In this document: positions 1-12,295 of the stretch, one piece after another
Numbering within the stretch: the first letter of the stretch is position 1
How the letters are laid out: every line of letters starts with the position of its first letter
Source: Pyrenochaeta sp. MPI-SDFR-AT-0127
Taxonomy: Eukaryota > Ascomycota > Dothideomycetes > Pleosporales > Cucurbitariaceae
Reading direction: 5' to 3'
NCBI GenBank assembly: GCA_020747015.1
Contig: JAGTJM010000013.1
Coordinates: 620,001-684,000 of the forward strand
Length of the DNA: 64,000 nucleotides
The notes under the pieces: model-generated
What the model was told of the DNA's origin: nothing
Database searches by the model: none
The model's input: only the letters and a program-made list of their open reading frames with translations
Translations under genes and position numbers: made by a program

Positions 1-1653
1 CGCCCTGCGATATCGAATGCAAGTCGCCCAGATTCTCCTCTGTTTAGCAGCCGGTGCTTGTACTGTCTCACGTCGAGCCAGTACCGAGAATGGAAAGCAT
101 GCCGCCGGATGGAGCCTCTACTGCACTGCCATGGACGTCATCGGAGATTTGTTTGCGCTCATCGAGAGCGATAGTCCTATGGAGGCCTTGCAAACTCTCG
201 TCCTCATTGTGGTCTACTTACTGCCTCTGGACGGTATAGAGCGTGGTCAGAAAGTCTTGTCCATAGCAATCTCCTACGCACACCAAGTTGGAATTCACCG
301 TCAAAAGATGCTTAATCGAATGTCCTTTTTCGACGACGAAATGTATCGACGGATATGGTGGTGCATATACATCATGGACCGCAGATATGCCTTGGAAACG
401 GGCCGTCCCTTCTTGACTCAGGACTTCAACATCGACACCGCCATGCCGAGGAACTGCAGTGATGAATGGCTGGCTACGCACCACAAAAACCCGCAGACGT
501 CCCTTGAATTGGCTGGCAGTTTGGACGCACATCTTCTGGAAGATCATTCGACCCCAGTTCCTTATCTCTGCACCATGGCCCAATACTGCAGAATTCTTGG
601 CAAAGTGTGGGAGATAATGTATGGAGCCGACAATATCGACGCACTGCCCGGCCGTTTCCAGATCGAATATCTGGAGACATTATTATCAAAATACGAAGCT
701 GAAATACCTTTTAAATATCAAGAGAGTTCAGAGCATCGGGACAGTGACGCAGAATGGCGTCATGTTAAGCAAAGAGCACTGACGCGAATGGTATGTGCCA
801 GCATTACTTGTTATAACACGTCTAATATTGCGGTTAGCGTATTTCTGGACTTCGACTTCTTATTCGGCAACCACTGCTACGAAAGCCGCCGTCCGGCCCC
901 ACCGAGGTCCAAAATTACATTGGCAATGAAGTGATGTGTTTACAATTTGCACATGATATTATCGAACGACACCTCCAGATCCCGGACAAGCACCCCAAGT
1001 TTCTATACCCATTCATTCACTACCTGGCCAATGCGGCCACCATATCTCTTGTCATTCTCATCAAAGAACCTCTGTTTCGTCCCACTTATGGTGCTGCTAC
1101 TATCCTTGCCGTACGAACTTTACGAAGCTATTGCACTAAAACATGGGTTTCTGGGAAGCTGATAAGATCCGTCATGCGTTTGAATCAAATGATTGCAATG
1201 GTTCTGGGTGACGATCCGGCAAGCTTATCTAATAGTCTCTCCACCAATGCACCCGCAAACGGGGACGCAAACCAGAATAGTGTCGGTCTGTTCAATCCAT
1301 CCACACATGTTCTGCCCGATGGGTTACAGGCTAGTCAGCAAATGCAACTAGCTAACCACAATCTCCCCACAAACTATCCTCCAACCAATGATGCAGCAGA
1401 CTATAGCAATGACCTGGGGACTCCGCGGTACACCCCTGGTCCAGAATTTTCGGAAGAAGCGCAAAAAGCAGTCTCACATGTCTCTCCGGACTTGATGGAC
1501 ATGGTCATAACCAACTTTGAATTCGAAGAAGAGCTTTCATCATTTATCAAGAATGGTATTGAAGTCGATCTATTCGATCCAAGTCTAAATATTGATATCG
1601 ACCATGCATCAACTACAGACGACTGGTTGAATGCCTTTATGGGAGGCTTCTAA
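1..1653 (+). CDS. Fungal transcription factor, C-terminal part (Fungal_trans domain)
   Basis: The gene enters from the left edge and is read from base 2. Two exons are visible: up to 790, then 838-1653, joined over a 47-nt GT-AG intron (791-837) that restores the conserved join before ISGLRLLIRQPLLRKP. About 534 residues are present. The segment CIYIMDRRYALETGRPF is the hallmark of the fungal-specific transcription factor regulatory domain. The tail is rich in Asn, Pro and acidic residues, as in activation regions. The DNA-binding Zn2Cys6 cluster expected at the N terminus lies outside the window, so its presence is inferred. It stands next to a CoA ligase, a transporter and an amidohydrolase, and could be their local regulator. 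Family assignment is firm; target genes are unknown. Confidence 0.85.
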
Positions 1654-1924
1654 GAAACCATTGTGTTACAATGCCATATCTACTTCTAAGATCTAGGGAA
1701 ACAACGGAAACTAGATTTGAGGATACTTCGGCGTCCGTGAACTCGAGTTCACTTCGCCCAAGGCTTATTGAAGCCTTTTTTTTGGTACTTCATCAACTCT
1801 TCCAGTGTCGCCACGTTGTCTTGAATCTATGTTCCGAGTGCAGGGACGGCCATATGGGTCCGAAAACCCTCGAGATAAACTATAACTACGGTGCGCGCAG
1901 TTCAGGATCTTCTCTGCTTGCTTC

Positions 1925-3823
1925 TCACAGTCTTGATTGAAGCACTGTCTGTTGCGTTTGAGTTGTCTTCTCCAAATTTGCGGGTAGCAAGCGTCGGAGT
2001 ACCTTGCCAGAAGGACTACGCAATCTTGGTTAGCAGGTTGTGTGAAGGCGCGTGTTTGTCAAAGATGTTTTACTCACTTTCTGGGTATTGCTGGCAGAAA
2101 ATGAAGTCCACCTTTCAGTCTCTTGTAGTGAGCGACTTGTTGGTCGACATGTTGGCGAATATCAAGGCGTAACTTTTCCGTGGTCTTAGAGTCGAGATTA
2201 GAGGTATTTTTTAGGGCGACATATGCAATAGGAAACTCAGAAGCTTCGGCGTCCGAGTAGATACTGCAGACGCCGGCATCTCTGACATCAGGATGGCTAA
2301 GCAAAATCGATTCGAGTTCTGCGGGCGCGACTTGATGTCTGTGTTCCACGTCAGTTTTTTTTCTCGGTCGTACCTGATGCTTTATCACATACGCTTTGAC
2401 TTTGATCATCTCTTTCTTTCGATCAACAATGAATAGAAACCCGTTCTTGTCGAAGTAACCTATATCGCCCGTCGCGAACCAGCCATCTGGATCTCGCGCT
2501 TCATCTGCGCCCACATAGCCGAGCATAAGGTTAGGACCCCGAAGCAATAACTCTCCTGGTATACTCCCAGTCGTTTCCCGGCCCTCTTCATCCACTGTCT
2601 TTGCCTCGATACCTGGGTTCATTTTGCCGCAACTTCCCCTTGCGCCTCCGTCGACTTCATCCTCGCGCTGAGAAGACACACTGGGGCTCATCTCTGTCAT
2701 GCCATACCATTGTGTCAAGGTGCATCCATACCGCTTGCTTAATGCATCTGCTAGATTTAACTTCAGTGGCGCTGCCGCGTTCATCAAACACTTAAGACTC
2801 GACAGGTCTCTCCTACTACCATTATCGCCTTGCAACATCTCTTCCTTTGCATTCAGTAATGCAACGCCGATGGGAGGTACGATATTGATATGTGTGATGC
2901 GGTGCGTCTCGATGGCTTTGATCAATTCGTGCACGTCAAAGCGTGGGAATACGACAATTGGCACGGCGTGGCAGACATACTGTACGCAGAATCCGCCTAG
3001 TCCTAGAATGTGGAAGAAGGGTACCACAAGTACCGTCACTGTGGTCGAGGTATATAGCTCATCATGTAATCGACCTAATTGCTGAAAGCAGGTCGCAACC
3101 ACGTTGGTGTGACTCAAGATGACGCCTTTTGAGAGACCAGATGTTCCAGAGCTAAATGTAAGAAAAGCAGGCGTGGTGTCCGGGTTTATAGGATGCGGCC
3201 TGAAAGTTTCAACAGAAGACGATGAGCGAGAGGTAATGGACCATATTGGAACAGGGCGAATATTTGATTGGAGACCAGGCGGCGGTGTAACCATATCGTC
3301 CCATACATGGATGGTTAACGAACTGGGAAGCTTACTAGCTGCTAATCCAGACTGCAAGCTAGGTACAAGCGTAGGCTCAGCAAATATGTGACTCGGTTTT
3401 GCCAGATTGAGGGCATGAGTAATTTCCTATTTCAACCCAACTGATGTTAGTCGCATAGAACCGTTGTTGAACCTGAATTTTGCTGGTATTGCAACTAACC
3501 TTGGCTTGATACAACGGGTTCAATGCAGTGACTGTCGCTCCAATTGCCAGCACGCCATGAACACAGACGGGGAAGTAGACCCTCGTCCCTGAGTAAAAGG
3601 CCACAACATCGCCGGGCTTTACTCCAACTTCATCCCGCAGGTAGACTGCGAAGTGCTTTACTGCGTTGCGGAATGTTGCATATGTGAATACTGTTTTCCC
3701 ACTGGGACCATCAATGATGGCGGGCTTGTCGTTTGGTATTGATCTTGGATTGTAGTTGAGGAGGAGATTTGGGATGGATGCTGCTGCTGGCGGGATGGTG
3801 AGCGGGGCCGTTGTTGGGGCCAT
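1925..3823 (-). CDS. Acyl/aryl-CoA ligase, 4-coumarate-CoA ligase-like, peroxisomal (PTS1)
   Basis: This is an adenylate-forming enzyme that activates a carboxylic acid with ATP and joins it to CoA. The model has four exons: 3500-3823, 2393-3426, 2078-2338 and 1925-2015 (introns of 73, 54 and 62 nt), giving 569 residues. Visible motifs are the AMP-binding loop FSSGTSGLSKG (about residues 199-209), YGMTEMSP, the GWFATGDIGY/DRKKEMIKVKA hinge region, and the C-terminal PSGK lysine motif restored by the last splice. The protein ends in SRL, a peroxisomal targeting signal type 1. The start is the ATG at 3823; an upstream in-frame extension uses no ATG. Fungal members act on phenylpropanoid, fatty or aromatic acids; the substrate cannot be read here. 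It is convergent with the regulator at the left edge and followed on the same strand by an MFS transporter. Confidence 0.9.
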
Positions 3824-4620
3824 AGTGACTGAAAGGAAGAACGTAACGATCACAAAGAAGACTAGATGACGTTCAAGTCGCAAAGTACATCAGAGGGCGT
3901 ACAAAGCAGTCTGCGTCGAAGTCATCCTCCAGTTTAATTGTGGACCTCTGTTCCGCCAGGGCGAGTGTGCATCCAGTTGCGGAACTCTATTGCGGATACA
4001 CGCTTGTGGTTGGATAGTTCCTGGCTCGCTTCGACGGAGGTTTGCGGCTTCGCTAACGCCCGCAATCTGTCGGACAAGGATGACGGAACTGCGCATACAT
4101 TCCGCTGGTTCCGCGTCGCGTCCCTCGCTGTAATGGTACCGCATATTTGGCCTTGGCAATTTTACTGCACTGCGGATGCAGCTTTTGCTGACCATTCAAG
4201 TGGATACAATGGGACGGGACTCGTTGTATTGCAAATTGCTAGGAGGCTACCATACGTAGTAAGTAGAGGAGAAGTATGACTTCTTCACGATTGTGCATAT
4301 AAAAGTAATGAATGGGACGAATGCTTCCTAAATTGCCTCGAAGAAGAGACTATGAAAATGCATGTCTAGCTTGACCAATATTACACGGTATATGTTAGCC
4401 AGATATATTCAGTCATACTGCCATGATAAGAGCTTTATCGCCATAGAAATACAACGTGTGATATGCTTACAACCAGCCAAATTGTTCGTCAAGCGCGATA
4501 GTAATTAATAGCTAGCCATTTTGTACTGCTGTCAGGATATAAACACTAATATACAGGACAGTGTTTGACGCGTACATGAATACCAGAACAATGCTTAGCT
4601 CGATAGCACAACAGCTCCTA
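3824..4620. other. Intergenic region upstream of the CoA ligase
   Basis: About 800 bases lie between the CoA ligase start (3823, minus strand) and the stop of the MFS gene (4621, minus strand). It should hold the ligase promoter and the transporter 3' end. Short open frames on both strands show no recognisable family. The part from 4280 to 4560 is AT-rich. I see no RNA gene or repeat. Confidence 0.6.
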
Positions 4621-6502
4621 CTAAGTCCTGGAATCGATTTGTCTCTTCGCATAAACTCGATATCTCCCAGCTGTAGCGCGCCGCAGTCGCTTGCCGTATA
4701 TGATCATCCCGAGCGTGCCAACACCGAGGATGAGGAAGGTGATGATGCCAAAGGTTAACATGACGTTTTGCAACCCCACTCGTGCAACCCACGGTGTTAG
4801 CGCAAACACGAACGTAGTTGCGAGGACGTTGCGAAGAAATGTTACGCCAACTATGGAGTCTGCGATGATCTATGCACAGTTAGACTAGTATACGAACACC
4901 CTGGAGATCGGGGAGAGTTGAGGAAGACTTACATCAGTGTATGCATCCGTGATGTACGACAATGCCACGCTACTGATTGGAGTCATTGCCATTGAGTACA
5001 TCCCTGAACCGACTGCTACCACAGGCCAGCTCATGCCTTTACCCAACCCATATCCAAAAAGCAGAAGCCCTCCCGAGAAGAAGGGTGCATACGCGAGGAG
5101 CAGCCACAGACGCATTTCTGGCTCGTATATACCCTTATTTTTGCGGGAGAGGTACAGAATAATGCGATCGGCAAATGGCGCACTCAGTATCGCGCCAAGA
5201 ATGTTACCAATGAAGGGCGGTAAGCTCATCAGGCCGACTTGCGAAGCGTCGAAATTGTACGGAGGCGCCGGCATGTAGGTTGCGACGAGTGTAATGCCAA
5301 CTTGCAATGCAGCTGTGACTATGCCGTAGAGAAGTGCGACGTATGTGACGGCAGGGATCGTACACATGACGAAGATTGGTTGGTAGCTATGGTGTGCCAG
5401 CTGTTTGAGGCTGCCCTTCGTTGTTGAAATGAGCCTGAGGCGTTGTAGGTAGGACTTTCGTGGAGGAATGGTCGCCGTTGTTATTGACGAGACGGGATTG
5501 ATCTGGTCATCCCCAGACTTGTGGTCCAGCATCTTGGTATGCTGGTCTTCTGTTGTTGACGACCGGGTGGTAATGTCAGATACGCCATCGATGCGTGCTA
5601 CGTATTTTGTCTCCTCGTAGAGAAACATGAACAGTAGTAGGCAGATGCCAACTATAATGGCAACCCACCACCACACCCACCGCCAGCCTTGCCCAACAGT
5701 GATATAACCAGCAATCAATGCGGACAAAGAGGTTCCTATGGTCATCGTGCAGACGTACAGGACGTTCATCAAACCTCTTTCATGAACGAAGAAAACGTCT
5801 GCAATGGTCATCTGCACAATGACCTCTGCTAATGCTCCTAGCAAGCAGTTAAACGCCTGAGTCAGGTATAGTTCAACCGCCTTGGTCATCTTTGCAGCCC
5901 AGATGGCAACCAAAAACTGGCCGAGCAAGCTGAGGAGATAGATAGGCCGTCTACCGTACTTGAGTGCAAATGGGATGAAGATCAGTGCACCGATGGCGAG
6001 CGTCGCGGACCCGGTGGCATAGCTATTGTTCAGGGCCTCGTAGCTGAAGCCCAATTCGATGTTCATTGGGGCCCATGTTGGCGTTATTGCGGATATCCTT
6101 GCCAGTCCATGTTAGGTACACCGCTAAATGGAGCTGCAGTGAGGATGGACTTACAGTGCGAACACGATGGAAGAATATAGCATGGTCAGAGCATAATTGA
6201 GATACTTCTCCCATGGTTTCCAGTTCTGGGTATGGTTAGGTCTCGCGGGCTATGCAGTGGCGCAGAACGTTTGACATACTAGAGGATCATTGGGATCGTT
6301 TGTTGGCGTGGGGACCAAGACAACCTGAAATGATTCTTCGGCTCCATCAAGAGAGTGTTGGAGTTCTAAGCAGAACCGTTAGTAGGTCGCTTCCGTGAAT
6401 ATCGGCCGCTCAGACCAGAGTTGGTTACCAACCTTCAAGGGTCACTGTCCCCGGTGGCCAGAACAATGGGTCATCATGGCTTTCGACTGAATTCTGCTGC
6501 AT
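4621..6502 (-). CDS. MFS transporter, drug:H+ antiporter type
   Basis: This is a 12-helix major facilitator of the fungal multidrug/polyamine antiporter group, expected in the plasma membrane. There are five exons: 6433-6502, 6280-6365, 6155-6225, 4933-6097 and 4621-4869, with introns of 67, 54, 57 and 63 nt, giving 546 residues. The cytosolic N terminus carries FWPPGTVTLEELQ and then LVPTPTNDPNDPLNW, both typical of this subgroup. The signature loop FALKYGRRPIYLLSLLGQ follows transmembrane helix 2, and a long charged loop separates the two halves (around TKYVARIDGV to YLQRLRLI). Exon 5 supplies the last two helices and the basic tail. The start chosen is the ATG at 6502; an in-frame ATG at 6652 would add 50 unconserved residues. 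It faces the amidohydrolase across a shared promoter region and could export or import a related compound. Confidence 0.9.
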
Positions 6503-7186
6503 ATTGTAGGTCAAGAAAGCAACCTCAAAGCATTGGCGAAGAAGAATCTCAAAGAGTCGGGGCGATTGAAGATATGTTGCTCGCAGCGAAAGGCACAGCC
6601 TGAGCACGCTCGGCAATCTCAAGAGGCGTTTTCGGTCTAGACGCAGCGCCATTATCTGCTAGGGCTATGAGGGCTTCGATAAGGCGCCAGACAACTGCCT
6701 CCCTGCAGCTAGCAAGCCCATCTTGGGGACATGAAACTATTCCACCTGTAGCGGCGCATACACTTGCCATTTCGAGGCTGACAGGGCAAGGGATTCGCTT
6801 CATGCTGGGATTGGGATTGGCGAGATATGAAGAGCCGAACTGCGGAAGAAGTTCGGTAGATGATTGCGGTAGCAGGACGAGCACAAGCCGCAATAGCGTT
6901 TCCGTTATCAAGTGTGGGGTAGGGCTAACCGGGCGCGCCAGGCCAATGGTGTTGCGCGGCTCGTCGGTTGGACATGCTGAAAGAGGAAAGGACTGATGAG
7001 CCCAAACAAACCTCCAGGGACTGAAGACCTCCACGATAGCGAAAAGGAACAGGCCCTCGCCTATTCCTCAAGATTGTGGAGTTGGGAAGTGCCGATAACC
7101 GGATCAACATGTGTATTACTATCCCAATGGTGATGCTTACTTCCAAGCCCTGATCAATTGCTCGAAACGCCATCTTGGTCACAACA
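6503..7186. other. Divergent promoter region, MFS transporter / amidohydrolase
   Basis: This 684-base stretch separates the two divergent starts. A 161-codon minus-strand frame (6549-7034) and a plus-strand frame (6667-6996) are open, but neither resembles a family I know and they overlap each other. I treat the region as a shared 5' regulatory region. Sharing would fit co-expression of transporter and enzyme, which is an inference. Confidence 0.5.
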
Positions 7187-8812
7187 ATGGCACGCGAACA
7201 GGTCTTTGTCAACGGACGCGTATTCGCGAGTTCTGGTGCCTCAGAGAAAGCAGTCGATTTCGCCGACTGCATAGTGGTTGAGGATGATAAGATTCTCCAT
7301 ACAGGCTCTCAGCAGGATGCTGAGGTGCAACAATCCATTCAGCGTGGAGCCGGAATCATCGACCTTGAAAATCGAGTGGTAGTGCCAGGGCTCATTGACG
7401 CGCACACACATCTGCTCTTCTTTGGCCTGTCGAGGAATAAGTTGGATCTCACCCACCGCAGATCGCTCGAAGAGGTTCGCAGAGCCATTTCCGAGTACGC
7501 AAAAAGCCATCCAAACCTTCCCCGGATCCTTTGTCGCGGATGGCATCAACCGAGCACAGGAAGATTTGCTTTGGCTACTATGCTCGATGACTTGGATCCT
7601 AGGCCAATATACGTCGAAGCACTGGATCTGCATTCATCCTGGGTCAATACTGCAGCGCTCAAGGAGCTTCCCCTAGATAATATCAAAGAGCTCGGTACTC
7701 ACCAAGTTGCTTGTGACGAGAACGGCCAGCCGACTGGACTGTTCGCGGAGGCCGGCCAGGTCGATATCATTTGGCCGTTTCTGAACGCTCTCTACACTAC
7801 GGAAGATAAGCAAGCTGCACTCAAAAGTGCATTCGATGCATACGTTGCTGCTGGATATACCGGGGCTATCGACATGGCCATGGATCACAATGCATGGGAT
7901 GCGCTGAGATTATATCGCGAGCGGAATGGCGAATTGCCTATTCATGTCGCTGCACATTGGCTAATTACCGCTCCCGGGAGCGGAGGCGACATGTCGGAAA
8001 AGGTAGACGAGGCTATCGCTCAATTGCAACAATGGCATCCGACCAAGTCTCCAGACTTCTGCATAGTGGGCATAAAACTCATCTGCGATGGCGTAGTTGA
8101 TGGGTGTACCGCAGCACTTAGCCACCCATACACCGGGCACGTTGATCTTGTCCAGCCGCTGTGGCCTGCAGATGTCATGGATTCGGTTGTCTCGCGAGCA
8201 GCACAAGCGGGTCTGCAAGTCGCTGTCCACGCAATCGGTGATGCTGCTGTTTCGCAGGCAGTGAACGCTATTGCGAAAGCGAACACACCCAACGGAAGAC
8301 ACAGAATCGAGCACCTTGAGATTACGAGCGAAGAAGATGCAAAACGCCTAGGGCAGTATGGCATTACCGCGTCTGTGCAGCCAGTCCACTCCGACCCAGC
8401 GATCTTGCAAGACTACCCTAAGCTAATAGGAGCGGAATCATGGGAACGCGCATTCGCCTACAAGGAATTCTTGGACGGGGGTGCATGCGTAGCCTTTGGT
8501 ACTGATGCGCCAACGGCACTGCACTTTCCAATGCCCAACCTGTACAATGCTACAACAAGAAAATCAGCGACACGTCCAGAGTTGACAACACAGACGACTC
8601 CACATCAAGCGTTTACGATATCACAGGCTTTCCATGCGGCAACCTCAGGAGCCGCCTACTCTCGCTTTGCGGAACAGTGGACTGGAACCTTGAAGAAAGG
8701 CCTCCAGGCTGACTTTGTCGTTTTGGACTGCAAGTGGACTCCAGAGACGCTGCTAGAAGCTCAAGTAGAGCAAACATGGTCAAGAGGAAAGAAGCTGTAT
8801 CAACAAGCATAA
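7187..8812 (+). CDS. Amidohydrolase family 3 (YtcJ-like) metal-dependent hydrolase
   Basis: This is a single-exon gene of 541 residues in the amidohydrolase superfamily, subgroup Amidohydro_3/YtcJ. The metal-binding pair is in GLIDAHTHLLFFG (His73 and His75). Further ligands of the TIM barrel are in AVHAIGDAA, RIEHLEIT and FGTDAPTA. The N-terminal strand MAREQVFVNGRVF and the C-terminal ADFVVLDCKW form the usual beta-sandwich flanking the barrel. Relatives hydrolyse N-substituted formamides, imidazolone-like rings or other amides; the substrate here is not readable. No signal peptide is seen, so it should be cytosolic. The start is the first ATG in frame (7187). The gene is divergent from the MFS transporter and near the CoA ligase, which suggests a shared catabolic route. 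Confidence 0.9.
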   Translation: MAREQVFVNGRVFASSGASEKAVDFADCIVVEDDKILHTGSQQDAEVQQSIQRGAGIIDLENRVVVPGLIDAHTHLLFFGLSRNKLDLTHRRSLEEVRRAISEYAKSHPNLPRILCRGWHQPSTGRFALATMLDDLDPRPIYVEALDLHSSWVNTAALKELPLDNIKELGTHQVACDENGQPTGLFAEAGQVDIIWPFLNALYTTEDKQAALKSAFDAYVAAGYTGAIDMAMDHNAWDALRLYRERNGELPIHVAAHWLITAPGSGGDMSEKVDEAIAQLQQWHPTKSPDFCIVGIKLICDGVVDGCTAALSHPYTGHVDLVQPLWPADVMDSVVSRAAQAGLQVAVHAIGDAAVSQAVNAIAKANTPNGRHRIEHLEITSEEDAKRLGQYGITASVQPVHSDPAILQDYPKLIGAESWERAFAYKEFLDGGACVAFGTDAPTALHFPMPNLYNATTRKSATRPELTTQTTPHQAFTISQAFHAATSGAAYSRFAEQWTGTLKKGLQADFVVLDCKWTPETLLEAQVEQTWSRGKKLYQQA

Positions 8813-9444
8813 GGTGCTTGAGGATTGATACTGTAACACACCGTGATAGAGTGTCATTGGATGGTGAAGCAGCGCGTTGCACACTGGACGTGTAGCGCGG
8901 TGACCGCTTTTTGTAATTTCAGTCGGCTCAGCTGCAAACCTTGCGCGGTCCTATACTCTTTTCAACAGACCCGTTACTGATATAGAAGCATGAACTATCA
9001 TGAAGAGGGTGTAAAGGGTGCATACCAACCACAAGAAAGTCAAAAGATATACAAGATACAATATCCTTGTCCTAATTGCGATTTCTTTAGTGACCAGTAA
9101 TCTGCTAAATCACCTTGACATTCCTGAATCGAAGAGTGTGTAAATTAATCTAGGTTTTTTAAAAGAAAGTAAAACACACAAATGCTCACATTTGAAAGAT
9201 TACACAAACAAGCTTTTGCAAGTATTTTTGAGAAATTTTTGTTTAAAAAAAAAGCATGACAATAAGACGCTTCACTTACCTCGCAATGAAGGGCATGATT
9301 GGCTTTCTCGACTGAGTTATATTTACTGGATGACCGGTAATCCAATGAAATTTATCTAACCACGATAAAAGTACCCCGTACCAATAGTCTATGCCCATAT
9401 GTAGCTACAGAACACTTCAATACCATTTCAAATCGGATGTCCTC
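8813..9444. other. Convergent intergenic region, AT-rich
   Basis: This 632-base tail-to-tail region lies between the amidohydrolase and the DUF1996 gene. The stretch 9120-9370 is AT-rich with A and T runs. It should hold the two transcription terminators. I see no gene or repeat. Confidence 0.6.
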
Positions 9445-10880
9445 TCATAACCCATTATTGACCTCCACACCACCTGGTAGAGTTTCCAGCCCTGTTCGGA
9501 GCGGTCAGTTCATCTTCGTGAATCAGTATTGGAAAGTACTCACAATCGTCACCGTCCACATCTTCTACAACTGTCTGAGGGATACTGCATTCCATCGCGT
9601 CTTCATCGCTCTGCCTTACTAATTCGCGGCAGATATCGTTACTGCAGCGCGCATTCAGCGCTCGTTGTAGTGCATCACCTTTCCAGCCAAACATGTAATC
9701 ACCGTGATTGCCATGTCCGGTCCTGTTAGTCACAATTAGTCAAATCTTCCCAATACCTTCCACTTATGACAAAATATAACTTACGCATCACCCATACTAA
9801 ACACAAATGGCTGCGTCCCGTTGTCCCCCCAAAGCTCCTTCTTATTAAACGGCACAGTATCAAACATAACCTCATACATAACCTGCGGTAAATGCACCGG
9901 AAATCCCTCCGGGCATTTCCCTCTCTGCTGTTCAGGCGTATACGGAAACGTCGCTCTCGGCTCCGCGTACGGCTCAAACGGTATCTCCGCATACGCGACA
10001 TGGCTCTGGTGATCTGGGCTGTCGAGGTTCACGCCGTCCCAGCAGGTCGGGAAGGTGACTTGTGTGCGAATCCCTCCTTCGCACATGCGCGTGGGGAGGT
10101 GGGTGGTGTCTTCTTCTGTGCATGGTGCGCCGCCGAAGGGGATGGCGTTCTTGTAGATGCAGCGGTGGCAGATCCCGCGCGATTCGCCGGTTGTGTTGCG
10201 GAGGATGGGGTTGCCGGCTAGCATACGGAATCCCTATACACATATCTTAATACGGTTTAGACGCTTATGAGAAGAGGGGGAATAAAGTGCGGTATAATGA
10301 AGAAAAGTTGTGGAGACGAACCGGTTTGAAAGCAGTGACTTTGCTAACACCATCATATGGTGGGATGTAGTATACGGTCATTCCACCTCTCTGGCGCAGA
10401 CCGCCATTCTCGAACTGCTGTACACGCTTGTATGTGCCATTTTTAGCGCGGAAGTACAATGCTGCTGTCCAGTAGTTGCTGTCTGATTTTAGCTTTATCT
10501 CATCACTTAGCAGGCCTTGACTGCCGTATAATCTTCCGTAATTTGTTGTACTTCTTCAATTATTTGTCTTTCAGTCTCGGTAACACATACCTTAAATCTT
10601 CACTGAATGTGCAGGTCGTGCAACTACTCCGTTCGACCAAGTCATGTTCGCCTGGTTTCATCTCTGGCTTGAAGCTGTTCCCACCAACAATCTGATGTGT
10701 ATGCGGACTACCGATAACGCCAGGGTTGACTAGCGGATCTAGGCGTTCCACTGTGAGCTGTGAGCACGCGAAACGCATCATTGCCGCACCGCGGGTGACG
10801 TTCTGGGCTTGGCCTACGCCTGAGAGCGCGAGCACGGTAAGTAGGAGTGATTTCATCACTGTAGATGGTTGTGTTGCCAT
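9445..10880 (-). CDS. Secreted DUF1996 domain protein
   Basis: The gene has five exons (10591-10880, 10322-10478, 9785-10233, 9544-9722, 9445-9491; introns 112, 88, 62 and 52 nt), giving 373 residues. A signal peptide is visible at MKSLLLTVLALSGVGQAQ. The DUF1996 landmarks follow in order: MRFACSQLTVERLDPLVNPG, SPHTHQIVGGNSF, the SNYWTAALYFRAKNGTYK join made by splicing, AFKPGFRMLAGNP, the cysteine pair region around VTFPTCWDGVNLDSPDHQSH, HGNHGDYMFGW and a short WLETLPGG end. The family is fungal, usually secreted, and has no established reaction. Two in-frame ATGs can start it: 10880 (used here) or 10856, directly before the hydrophobic core. Its role is unknown; a cell-surface or extracellular protein is the reasonable inference. 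Confidence 0.88.
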
Positions 10881-12295
10881 AATCGAAAGCTCTCGAAAAT
10901 TTAGTTTTGAGTTGCAAATCTGTTGACCGAAGACTATATCGATTTCTAGTATATTGTTACCTCGCATGTGGGGCCTCAAAACTGCCGTACTAATTCGAAG
11001 CATTGTTCATTATTGTTCACTTGGTAGCCGCAATGGCGGGCTCGAATCGCACAATTAGGTACTGCGATCTTATTAAATCGCGTGGCGCGTAGTGTATTTC
11101 CATATTGCGCGACAAGAGCCGCTCCAATCACAGGAGATACATAAAGGATCGCAGCAAATGCAAGAGCATCATGGCAAACTTATGATAAGATAGGAATAGA
11201 GAAAACAAGAGGAATTATCGCGAATTCTCTGGATGCAAAGATGTGCGCAATTGATGCGAGGTCCGCGAACACATACAGAAGATAGTATGGAAGAGCTGAG
11301 TAATTTGATTGTCAAGTTTAATTATCGAAAGTCTTGCTCTTACTCAAGTACACAACATTTCGATAAAGCCCTACAGTCACAGTATCAGCATCAACAACAC
11401 CCATGCTTCAAACTTCTTCCTCGGACCGCCAACACCTCTGTGCTGGCCAGGGACGATGAAAAAGCATTCGTGCACGCATCCAGGTAGTGTAATAGAACGG
11501 GCACAGTACCTCCAACTATAATCACAGACCAGTGAGTTGGGGATTGAAGTTCAAAAAGTAGGTAACTGAATAGTCTCGATAGGACTTGGTCTGAGGTGTT
11601 ACCCTGCAGGAGAACATATACTACATCCGAATCAAAGCCAAAGGCAAAGAGCCAGCTGAGGAACAGAATTGGGAGAGATAGGTCGAAGGTTTTATATTTG
11701 CCATGATTGACTAGGCAGCAGTGATCACGAGTGGGCAGGAAGGAAAGGAGGCACGAGTTGAGTGATGCCTGATTGGATCAGAGTGATCGCTGACATAGTC
11801 GAGGAAAACTTATGGAGTAAAAGCTAGGTTGTATAAGAGTCCCGACCAATCAATGGACAAACTAAAACATGAAAAGAGCCCAGGCTATGTTGGTGCCTGG
11901 TGTGGTATCACCCATTTCGCAATCGCAGGCTACCACGAGGTTGCAACACCACGTGATCACCATTGTCTTGAGGCAATCATGCATCCCGTGAGCAGAACCG
12001 CATTTCCAAGGTCCTGTTAGATAAGATCACGCGCACGAATTATATACCATGTTTTCATGGTTTTGATACAGCCCCCTACATCCTGTGCAAGAACACTCCT
12101 TTCCAACTCACAGTAAAAGACATTCTGTCGGCACAAAAGCTAAGATCTGCACAATGCCAAGCACATAGCTAGTATATATGCATATATGACTGGACAATTC
12201 TGCATTCTATACAAAAGTAGTTTTGGACAAATCATACTACATCAGCGATACCTTAACGGTAGCTAGCCACGGTCCGCCTTACTCTCATGTGTCTC
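10881..12295. other. Intergenic region between the DUF1996 gene and the NLR gene
   Basis: This 1.4-kb stretch holds the DUF1996 promoter side and the NLR 3' flank. Small frames, for example 11233-11487 plus, look random. I searched it by eye for a second copy of the amyloid-like motif found at the NLR N terminus, as expected for an adjacent effector gene, and found none. No RNA gene or repeat was recognised. Confidence 0.5.

Noticed and set aside
6549..7034. 161-codon minus-strand frame between the MFS and amidohydrolase genes
   Set aside because: No recognised family, overlaps another open frame on the plus strand, and lies in a divergent promoter.
10881..12295. Search for a HELLP- or SBP-like effector gene beside the NLR
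   Set aside because: No open frame or exon set with a second FQLG-like motif, HeLo-like domain or lipase motif was found.
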